From an uncultured Methanobrevibacter sp. (lineage in GTDB: Archaea > Methanobacteriota > Methanobacteria > Methanobacteriales > Methanobacteriaceae), in NCBI GenBank assembly GCA_905235495.1, contig CAJOMK010000047.1:1-12359 (forward strand): 12,359 nucleotides of DNA, read 5' to 3'. The number at the start of each line of letters is the position of its first letter. Within the stretch, counting starts at the first letter, position 1. Made by a program: the position numbers and the translations under genes. Below, piece by piece: positions 6,300-12,359 of this stretch. The notes below the pieces were generated by a model. It searched no databases. It saw only the letters and a list, made by a program, of their open reading frames with translations, and was not told the DNA's origin.

Positions 6300-7460
6300 A
6301 TGAGAGATGTTGCAATTATTGGAGCTTCCCAAACAAAATTCGGTGAATTATGGGAGAGTTCATTTAGAGAATTAATTTCACAAGCTGGTCTTGGCGCTAT
6401 GGAAGATGCTAACCTTAGCGGTGCAGATTTAGAAGCTATGTTTGTAGGAAACATGTCTGCAGGTCTTTTCGTAGGTCAAGAACATATCGCAGCACTTATT
6501 TCTGATAGTATGGGTATGAACCCAATTTCATGTACAAGAGTTGAAGCTGCTTGTGCATCAGGAGGGCTCGCACTTAGACAAGGTATCATGGCTGTAGCTT
6601 CCGAATATCATGATATAGTCGTTGCTGCAGGTGTAGAAAAGATGACTGATGTTGTAGATGCAACACCTGCTATTGCTACTGCATCTGACCAAGAATGGGA
6701 AGCACAGCAAGGAGCTACTTTCCCATCATTATACGCTATGATTGCTCAAAGACATATGTATGAATATGGAACTACAAGAGAGCAATTAGCTATGATGTCT
6801 GTAGTAAACCATAAGAATGCAGCAAACAACCCTAATGCTCAATTCCCATTTGAAGTTTCTGTAGATAAGGTATTAGCATCCGCTCCTGTTGCAGATCCAT
6901 TGACTTTACTTGACTGTTCACCTGTTTCAGACGGTGCAGCAGCTATTGTAATCTGTGCAGCAGAAAGAGCTAAAGAGTTTACAGACACTCCTATTTATGT
7001 AAAGGCTTCTGCCCAATCTTCTGGGACCATCGCATTACACAGCAGAAAAGATATTACTACTTTAGATGCAACCATTGCTGCTTCCAGAAAAGCTTATGAT
7101 ATGGCAGGAGTAACTGTAAAAGATATTGATGCTACAGAAGTTCACGATTGTTTCTCAATCAACGGATTACTTGCAATCGAAGACCTTGGATTTGCTAAAA
7201 AAGGGGAAGGTGGAAAAGTTCTTGAGGAAGGACAAACCAATATTGATGGTGATTGCCCAATTAACCCATCAGGTGGTTTAAAAGCAAGAGGTCACCCTCT
7301 TGGAGCTACTGGTATCGCTCAAGCTACTGAAATCGTATGGCAATTAAGAGGGGAAGCAGGTAAACGTCAAGTGGATGGTGCTGAAATCGGTATGACCCAT
7401 AATGTTGGTGGTACTGGTGGTACTTGTGCTGTTCACATCTTTGGCAGAGACAAAAACTAG
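6300..7460 (+). CDS. Acetyl-CoA C-acetyltransferase (archaeal acetoacetyl-CoA thiolase)
   Basis: This 386-residue thiolase-fold enzyme is expected to condense two acetyl-CoA into acetoacetyl-CoA for the upstream HMG-CoA synthase. The nucleophile is C85 in EAACASGG. H282 lies in EVHDCFS and H332 in GGLKARGHPLGATG. C376 in NVGGTGGTC occupies the place of the second active-site cysteine. The family belongs to the archaeal/SCP2-type thiolases often annotated as lipid-transfer protein. AAGGTGA lies 5 nt before the ATG, and MRDVAIIGASQTKFGE is the usual N-terminus. It is co-directional with HMG-CoA synthase and probably in one operon, since no TATA box is evident in the 57-nt gap. That gap repeats the first nine bases of this gene (ATGAGAGAT at 6245-6253 and 6300-6308). 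Confidence 0.96.
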   Translation: MRDVAIIGASQTKFGELWESSFRELISQAGLGAMEDANLSGADLEAMFVGNMSAGLFVGQEHIAALISDSMGMNPISCTRVEAACASGGLALRQGIMAVASEYHDIVVAAGVEKMTDVVDATPAIATASDQEWEAQQGATFPSLYAMIAQRHMYEYGTTREQLAMMSVVNHKNAANNPNAQFPFEVSVDKVLASAPVADPLTLLDCSPVSDGAAAIVICAAERAKEFTDTPIYVKASAQSSGTIALHSRKDITTLDATIAASRKAYDMAGVTVKDIDATEVHDCFSINGLLAIEDLGFAKKGEGGKVLEEGQTNIDGDCPINPSGGLKARGHPLGATGIAQATEIVWQLRGEAGKRQVDGAEIGMTHNVGGTGGTCAVHIFGRDKN

Positions 7461-7470
7461 AAAAATAAAA

Positions 7471-7535
7471 TGATTTTAGCCTATTTAGACTAAGATCTCT
7501 TTTTTTTACTTTTTTTTTTAATTTTGATTATTATT
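7471..7535. terminator. Bidirectional terminator between thiolase and cobQ
   Basis: TTAGCCTATTTAGACTAA (7476-7493) folds into a short hairpin with a single C/A mismatch. On its right are T8 and T11 runs (7500-7521) serving the plus-strand thiolase. On its left is an A-rich stretch (about 7460-7470), T-rich on the other strand, that can serve the convergent cobQ transcript. Confidence 0.6.
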
Positions 7536-7577
7536 TTCTTTTTTTAAATTACTATTCTATTCTTATTATTTCTATTT

Positions 7578-9203
7578 TTAATCATCAAATATCAAATTAT
7601 CAATATAATCCATATCCAATGCTTCTTCTACGATATTTGCTAATTTTTCAAGTGAATTTTCCATACTGGTTTCATATGAATCTTCACCTGTTTTTATTTT
7701 CAATCCTTTGTTTTCTCTAAGATAATTCAATAGTTCCCTTCTTAGATTGTAATTATTGAATATTCCATGGAAATAGGTGCCGAATACGTTATTCTGATAA
7801 GCTCCATCGTATTTTCCTTCGTTATTATTTCCCATTCCTTCCTTAATTCTAAATAATGGCTTTGCTCCTAAGAGATTTGTTGTACCTTCATGAAGTTCAT
7901 ATCCTGTAACTTCCTCACCATTGATTTTAGAGAATATTTCATATGCTTGTTCAGATTCATCTTTAGCATCTGCTTTTAATTCAAAGTTTGCAAGGCTTTG
8001 CTTTACAATCTTTTCTTCTCTGATGAATTCGCTTTCAATGTCTAAAATTCCCAAACCATTTATTTCATCAAGTTTGGATTCCTTATGGTTCTTATCTATA
8101 ATCTTATTTCCTAAAATCTGGTATCCTCCACAGATTCCGATTATTGGGATATGCTTGTTGTTATAGATTTTTCTTATTCTATCTGCCATGCCTGATTCTT
8201 CCAATTCCTTCATATCCTCTGCGGAATTTCTTGTACCTGGCAGAATGAGTGCATCAATGTCTTTGAGCTTTTCCTTATCGTCATATAGCTCAATCATCCT
8301 TACCTCAACATCATCCTCTGAGTCAAATGGATCGATATCTGTGAAATTGGCTATTTTTGGAAGCTTCATGACTCCGATTATTATATGGTCTCTATTGCTT
8401 TCAAATTCCTTTGTCCAATTATGCTCTTTTAATGATGCGGAATCCTCTTCAGGCAATTGGAGGTTTTCTGCATATGGAACTATTCCTAAAACAGGAACTT
8501 CAATGATTTCTTCCAATCTTTCAATTCCAGAACATAACAACTCCTGTTTTCCTCTAAACTTGTTGATGATAACTCCTTTGGATCTTGACCTGTCTGCATC
8601 ACCAAGCAATAGGAAAGTTCCAGCTATTGATGCAAAGACTCCTCCTTTGTCAATATCTCCTACAAGGAGCACATCTGCATCTGCTATTTCTGCAGCACCC
8701 ATATTTGCAAGGTCACCTTCCCTTAAATTGATTTCAGCTGGGGATCCTGCACCTTCCATGATAATGATATCGTAATCTTCTTTTAATTTGTTTAATGAGT
8801 CTATAACAGCTTCCTTTGCAATGATTCTATAGTCTTCGTCATCCATCAAATTGTTGTCTATGTCCTTTTGGGTGGCTTTTGTTTTATCGTATTGCCTAAA
8901 GAAGTCCTTGTTTCCTACAGCTTCACCTTGAATGATTACTTGTGAGCATGATTCCCCTTTTGGCTTTAAGAGTATTGGGTTCATATCAACACTAGGCTCT
9001 ATATTCGCTGCTTTAGCCTGCAATACCTGTGCAATAGCTATTTCCTTATTCTCCTTTGTGGTATAGGAATTTAAGGACATGTTCTGTGACTTAAATGGAG
9101 CTACCTTATATCCTCTTTTTGTATAGATTCTACAAAGTGCTGCAACAATTAAGCTTTTTCCAGCATTGGACGCAGTTCCTTGAATCATTAAACATTTTGT
9201 CAT
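7578..9203 (-). CDS. cobQ: Cobyric acid synthase (glutamine-hydrolysing)
   Basis: This 541-residue CobQ/CbiP amidates side chains b, d, e and g of adenosylcobyrinic acid a,c-diamide using glutamine and ATP. The product feeds the corrinoid cofactor used in methyl transfer during methanogenesis. The N-terminal dethiobiotin-synthetase-like ATPase domain has the P-loop QGTASNAGKS (8-17), an early KSQNMSLNS motif (38-46), EGAGSPAEINL (150-160) and VGDIDKGGVFAS (181-192). The C-terminal class I glutamine amidotransferase domain has nucleophile C358 in GICGGYQILG and H479 in GTYFHGIF. It is somewhat longer than many bacterial homologues (about 480-510), partly through an acidic C-terminal tail. The start is supported by AAAGGT upstream on the minus strand. 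It is a single gene convergent with thiolase and divergent from lonB. Confidence 0.97.
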   Translation of the reverse strand: MTKCLMIQGTASNAGKSLIVAALCRIYTKRGYKVAPFKSQNMSLNSYTTKENKEIAIAQVLQAKAANIEPSVDMNPILLKPKGESCSQVIIQGEAVGNKDFFRQYDKTKATQKDIDNNLMDDEDYRIIAKEAVIDSLNKLKEDYDIIIMEGAGSPAEINLREGDLANMGAAEIADADVLLVGDIDKGGVFASIAGTFLLLGDADRSRSKGVIINKFRGKQELLCSGIERLEEIIEVPVLGIVPYAENLQLPEEDSASLKEHNWTKEFESNRDHIIIGVMKLPKIANFTDIDPFDSEDDVEVRMIELYDDKEKLKDIDALILPGTRNSAEDMKELEESGMADRIRKIYNNKHIPIIGICGGYQILGNKIIDKNHKESKLDEINGLGILDIESEFIREEKIVKQSLANFELKADAKDESEQAYEIFSKINGEEVTGYELHEGTTNLLGAKPLFRIKEGMGNNNEGKYDGAYQNNVFGTYFHGIFNNYNLRRELLNYLRENKGLKIKTGEDSYETSMENSLEKLANIVEEALDMDYIDNLIFDD

Positions 9204-9523
9204 AATTTTACCTTTGAATCAATGATTTTTTTATATCTTTATATATGATTATTCATTTATTTTTTATAAATAATAAAGTTTATTTTATGCAGTTATTGTA
9301 AATTTTTTTCATTGCTTATTTTAGTTAATTAAAGTTACTAAAATACAAACATTTTTATATGGCTAAAATCATAAAGTTATTAAGCATGTAGTTTAATATA
9401 TATTAATATAATACATTCTTTATAAAAAAACATGTAAAAACAGAAAAATCTAACTGAATGAGTTAATTAAGAAAACTTGTTATCAAAAAATAATCTAAAT
9501 ATAAAATTAGGAGGTAAACAGTT
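9204..9523. other. Divergent promoter region between cobQ and lonB
   Basis: No gene is visible. For cobQ, a minus-strand TATA-like CATATATAAAGATAT covers about 9233-9247, about 30 nt before its start. For lonB, two candidates exist, TTTTTATATG (about 9353-9362) and TTTAATATATATTAATAT (about 9392-9409). The 9-bp inverted repeat at 9317-9345 lies between the two promoters. The lonB ribosome binding site AGGAGGT is at 9509-9515. Confidence 0.55.
9317..9345. promoter_or_regulatory. 9-bp inverted repeat, candidate shared operator
   Basis: TATTTTAGT (9317-9325) and ACTAAAATA (9337-9345) are exact complements with an 11-nt spacer. Arm centres lie 20 bp apart, about two helical turns, which suits a dimeric DNA-binding protein. 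It sits just upstream of the first lonB TATA candidate (about 9353-9362) and about 70-85 bp upstream of the cobQ one. Confidence 0.45.
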
Positions 9524-11608
9524 ATGGAAGAGGATAAAATTTTATCTGCAGATGTTGAAGAATTAGAATCTAAAGAAGAACAAGTAGATTCTACTGTAGA
9601 AGAAACTATAATTGATGAAAATGATGCAGCAGATGAAACTGTTGAAGCTAAAGAACCTGAAAAGGAATCTTTAGATGTTGAGTTTGTTGAAGATGATGAA
9701 GGCAATCGTAGAATCAAGCCTATGATTGACTATGAATCAATTTCAAATACTGCAGATATAGAAGTGCCTCCATTGCTTATTGATCAGGTTATTGGTCACG
9801 AAGAATCTGTTGAAACCATTAAGAAAGCAGCAAAACAAAGAAGAAATGTTCTTCTTATTGGAGATCCTGGTGTAGGTAAATCTATGCTTGCTAAAGGAAT
9901 GGCTGAATTGTTGCCTCCTGAAGTGCTTCAAGATGTATTGGTTTATCCAAACCCGGAAGACAGTAATTATCCTTTAGTCAGAACAGTACCTGCAGGTCAA
10001 GGTAAAAAAATAGTTAAGGTAAACAAGGTAAATGCAAAAAGCGGTGATGAGAAGAAGATGATGATTACCATGTTTGTCACTGCAGCTATTTTCGTTCTTG
10101 GTTTATTATACCAAAGAATCTTTGAAGCTATTATTGCTGCATTACTTGTCATATTTATTTCAATGCAAATCAAACCTAAAGTATCCAATAGTGTTCCAAA
10201 ATTATTGGTTAACAATGGAGACAAAAGATTTGCACCATTTATGGATGCTACCGGAGCGCATGCTGGTGCATTGCTCGGTGATGTAAGACATGACCCTTAC
10301 CAATCTGGTGGTCTTGGAACTCCTGCACATGAACGTGTTGAAAGTGGTATGATTCATAAGGCACATAAAGGAGTTTTATACATTGACGAAATCGGTACAA
10401 TGAGCATGAAAACTCAACAGGAGCTTTTATCCGCAATGCAAGAGAAACAATATGCAATCACTGGTCAAAGTGAAAACAGCAGTGGTGCAATGGTACGTTC
10501 TCAAGCAGTTCCTTGTGATTTTGTCCTTGTAGCTTCAGGAAATATTCAAGTTCTCGAAGGTATGCACATTGCAATGCGTTCAAGAATCAGAGGATACGGT
10601 TATGAAGTATTCATGAAAGATTACATGGAAGATACCGAAGAAAACAGGAAGAAACTTGTTCAATTCGTAGCTCAAGAAGTTAAGAATGATGGGAGAATTC
10701 CTCACTTCGCAACCGATGCACTTGATGAAATCATTTTGGAAGCTAAACGTAGAGCAGGTAGAAAAAATGCTTTGACCCTTAGACTTAGGGAATTAGGTGG
10801 ATTGGTACGTTCCTCTGGAGATGTAGCTATTGAAGAAGGTGCAGATTTAGTAACTGCAGACCATGTAATTACCGCTAAAAAATTCGCAAGAACATTGGAG
10901 CAACAAATTGTTGACAGATCAATCATCCAAAGAAAAGAATACAGTGTATTCAATTCTTCCGGTGGAAAAATAGGTATGGTCAATGGTTTAGCTGTTATGG
11001 GTGACAGAAGTGGTATTGTAATGCCAATTGCTGCTGAAATGGCTCCTGCAAACAGTAAGCATGAAGGTAAAATCATTGTAACTGGTAAACTTGGAGAAAT
11101 TGCATTGGATTCTGTGCAAAATGTAAGTGCAATCATTAAGAAATACACTCAAGTTGACATTTCCAATCATGATATTCATGTTCAATTCCTCCAAAGTTAT
11201 GATGGTGTAGAAGGAGACAGTGCAAGTGTTTCCATTACTGCAGCTGTTATCTCTGCTGTTGAAGGAATTCCTATTGATCAATCAGTTGCATTAACCGGTT
11301 CCTTAAGCGTTCGTGGAGATGTAATGCCTATTGGTGGAGCTACCGCTAAGATTGAAGCGGCAGCAGAAGCAGGCATTAAGAAAGTTCTCTTGCCTAAATC
11401 CAATATGGATGATGTAATGCTTGAGAAAAAGTACGAAGACATGATTGAAATTGTTCCTATTGAAACAATTGAGGATGTTTTAGAAAATATCCTAATTAAT
11501 GGAAGCAAGAAAGAAAGATTAATCAAGAAAATGAGAGAGATTAGCGGTGCAGTAACCAGCAAAGTATCTACTGATGCTGTTGGATTATCCAATCCAAGCC
11601 ATAACTAA
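9524..11608 (+). CDS. lonB: ATP-dependent protease LonB (membrane-anchored archaeal Lon)
   Basis: This 694-residue protein is a membrane-bound hexameric AAA+ protease that degrades damaged and regulatory proteins. In order: an acidic N-terminal extension (1-60, 27 Asp/Glu); the start of the AAA+ module with Walker A GDPGVGKS (113-120); an inserted membrane hairpin (about 179-195 and 199-215), the hallmark of archaeal LonB; Walker B GVLYIDEI (283-290); a helical sensor-2 region; and the C-terminal S16 protease domain with S566 in EGDSAS and K609 in GGATAKIEAA, the Ser-Lys dyad. It is somewhat longer than archaeal LonB of about 620-650 residues, mainly because of the acidic extension. AGGAGGT (9509-9515) fixes the start. 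It is monocistronic, divergent from cobQ. The thermosome gene in the same window is its folding counterpart. Confidence 0.97.
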   Translation: MEEDKILSADVEELESKEEQVDSTVEETIIDENDAADETVEAKEPEKESLDVEFVEDDEGNRRIKPMIDYESISNTADIEVPPLLIDQVIGHEESVETIKKAAKQRRNVLLIGDPGVGKSMLAKGMAELLPPEVLQDVLVYPNPEDSNYPLVRTVPAGQGKKIVKVNKVNAKSGDEKKMMITMFVTAAIFVLGLLYQRIFEAIIAALLVIFISMQIKPKVSNSVPKLLVNNGDKRFAPFMDATGAHAGALLGDVRHDPYQSGGLGTPAHERVESGMIHKAHKGVLYIDEIGTMSMKTQQELLSAMQEKQYAITGQSENSSGAMVRSQAVPCDFVLVASGNIQVLEGMHIAMRSRIRGYGYEVFMKDYMEDTEENRKKLVQFVAQEVKNDGRIPHFATDALDEIILEAKRRAGRKNALTLRLRELGGLVRSSGDVAIEEGADLVTADHVITAKKFARTLEQQIVDRSIIQRKEYSVFNSSGGKIGMVNGLAVMGDRSGIVMPIAAEMAPANSKHEGKIIVTGKLGEIALDSVQNVSAIIKKYTQVDISNHDIHVQFLQSYDGVEGDSASVSITAAVISAVEGIPIDQSVALTGSLSVRGDVMPIGGATAKIEAAAEAGIKKVLLPKSNMDDVMLEKKYEDMIEIVPIETIEDVLENILINGSKKERLIKKMREISGAVTSKVSTDAVGLSNPSHN

Positions 11609-11665
11609 ATCTTCTTATTTTAATTTTTTTCTTTTTTTATTTTTCTTTATTTTTTTTATTTTAAC
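11609..11665 (+). terminator. T-rich terminator of lonB
   Basis: Several T-runs of 5 to 8 (11625-11660) follow the lonB stop codon without a clear hairpin, the usual form of an archaeal T-tract terminator. Confidence 0.6.
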
Positions 11666-11759
11666 TATTTTTATTTAATCCAATCTATTTTTTTAATTCT
11701 ATTTTTAGCTCAGATTATCTTAATTGACTTATTTTTAGTTATTTTTACTGTTATACTAC

Positions 11760-11816
11760 AAAAAGTTTATATATTTAAATAGAACTATAATAATAATTAG
11801 ATGTAAAAAAACATCT
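11760..11816 (+). promoter_or_regulatory. Promoter and 5'-terminal hairpin of the last gene
   Basis: AAAAAGTTTATATA (11760-11773) is a near-ideal BRE/TATA element, predicting a start near 11797. Exactly there, AGATGT (11799-11804) and ACATCT (11811-11816) form a perfect 6-bp stem with an A6 loop, so the mRNA would begin with a hairpin. The ribosome binding site GGTGGTGAT (11856-11864) follows about 40 nt later. Confidence 0.65.
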
Positions 11817-11867
11817 TGATAAGAAATATGTAAATATAATTTGATTAAAGATTATGGTGGTGATTAA

Positions 11868-12350
11868 ATGGCAAGTTCAGCCAGAAAGATTATAAGCCTT
11901 TTTGCTATAATTTTAGTTTTCTTATTAGTATTCACTGCATTTTCCAATGTATTGATTTTAGCTCAAGATGATACTGAAGGGAATATTCCTGGAGTAGATA
12001 TGGCTGCTTTATGGAGTTTACATGGTGGATTTACTTGGATTTATCCAGGAAGTTCACATAATACAAATGGACACACACTTCACAATATCTATATGACTGA
12101 TAATCCATATCAGGATGCAAAGGAGATTATGCAATATACCTATGGTGTTACTCCACATGTTCTAGTCATAATCAATGACAAAGCGGCTGCTCATATATTC
12201 GGGGACAATATCTTAGACACTATCCGTCAGCATGACTGGGGTGAAGGACACTCTCGTGGAGATGCTGTATCAATGAGTATTACACAGGTAAATCTCTTGC
12301 CAGTGATTCCGGATATAATAATGGGTAATATTAAGATTATGTTTATTTAA
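11868..12350 (+). CDS. N-terminally anchored extracytoplasmic protein, weak STT3-like stretch
   Basis: The frame gives 160 residues: a short basic N-terminus (R6, K7), one strong membrane helix or signal anchor (about 8-32), then a soluble domain that should face outward. I do not firmly recognise it. The stretch 67-101 (NGHTLHNIY...AKEIMQYTYGVTPHVLVI) recalls the region just after the WWDYG motif in STT3/AglB oligosaccharyltransferases, and the preceding WSLHGG stands where WWDYG would be. If so, it is a detached C-terminal domain lacking the multi-TM body. GGTGGTGAT and a strong TATA box support the start at 11868. The last 15 residues look unlike the rest, and a neighbouring frame reads better (12299-12325), so the C-terminus may be wrong through indels near the end of the sequence. 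Confidence 0.72.
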   Translation: MASSARKIISLFAIILVFLLVFTAFSNVLILAQDDTEGNIPGVDMAALWSLHGGFTWIYPGSSHNTNGHTLHNIYMTDNPYQDAKEIMQYTYGVTPHVLVIINDKAAAHIFGDNILDTIRQHDWGEGHSRGDAVSMSITQVNLLPVIPDIIMGNIKIMFI

Positions 12351-12359
12351 TCCAAGCTT

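Noticed and set aside
8188..8775. 195-residue open frame opposite cobQ
   Set aside because: It is a Ser/Ile-rich antisense shadow of a conserved enzyme, with no ribosome binding site.
9997..10224. Frameshift or foreign insert in lonB around the hydrophobic segment
   Set aside because: The membrane hairpin inserted in the AAA+ module is the normal feature of archaeal LonB, and the frame is intact.
10702..11148. 148-residue minus-strand frame inside lonB
   Set aside because: It is antisense to the conserved helical and protease domains of LonB, with no start signals.

Overview
The window is very AT-rich DNA from a methanogenic archaeon, most likely Methanobrevibacter or a close relative in Methanobacteriales. 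The support is a group II chaperonin (thermosome), a membrane-anchored archaeal LonB protease, an archaeal-type HMG-CoA synthase with its thiolase (mevalonate route to isoprenoid lipids), tRNA genes without an encoded CCA, GGTGAT/AGGAGGT ribosome binding sites, extended TATA boxes of the type AAAAAGTTTATATA, and long T-rich terminators. From memory, lonB, cobQ, HMG-CoA synthase, thiolase and a thermosome gene also lie near one another in Methanothermobacter, which fits a conserved chromosomal neighbourhood. That is recall, not a search.

Layout: (1) 1-418, an AT-rich leader with a TATA box and a 12-bp inverted repeat ahead of the thermosome gene (419-2032). (2) 2033-2466, a chain of alternative hairpins, a terminator, and an 18-bp palindrome ahead of a small, very acidic hypothetical gene (2467-2727). 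(3) A SAM-dependent methyltransferase (2892-3566). (4) A T-rich spacer ending in a 36-nt poly-A tract plus (CA)5, directly ahead of two tandem, paralogous 3-TM mini-proteins (3999-4265, 4274-4549). (5) Two tRNA-Gly genes (GCC, TCC). (6) HMG-CoA synthase and thiolase (5202-7460), converging on cobyric acid synthase on the minus strand (7578-9203). (7) A divergent promoter region and lonB (9524-11608). (8) A separately promoted gene for an N-terminally anchored extracytoplasmic protein with a faint STT3-like stretch (11868-12350). The window ends on a HindIII site.

Function: the recognised genes are mostly housekeeping. The thermosome and LonB serve protein folding and membrane-linked proteolysis. 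The thiolase/HMG-CoA synthase pair makes HMG-CoA for archaeal lipids. CobQ makes adenosylcobyric acid for the corrinoid cofactor of methanogenesis.

The least explained part is the 3-TM pair. Its loop charges predict opposite membrane orientations, as expected for an antiparallel two-subunit transporter built from half-genes. It is preceded by a slippage-prone poly-A tract where its promoter or leader should be. This is the best candidate here for something undescribed.
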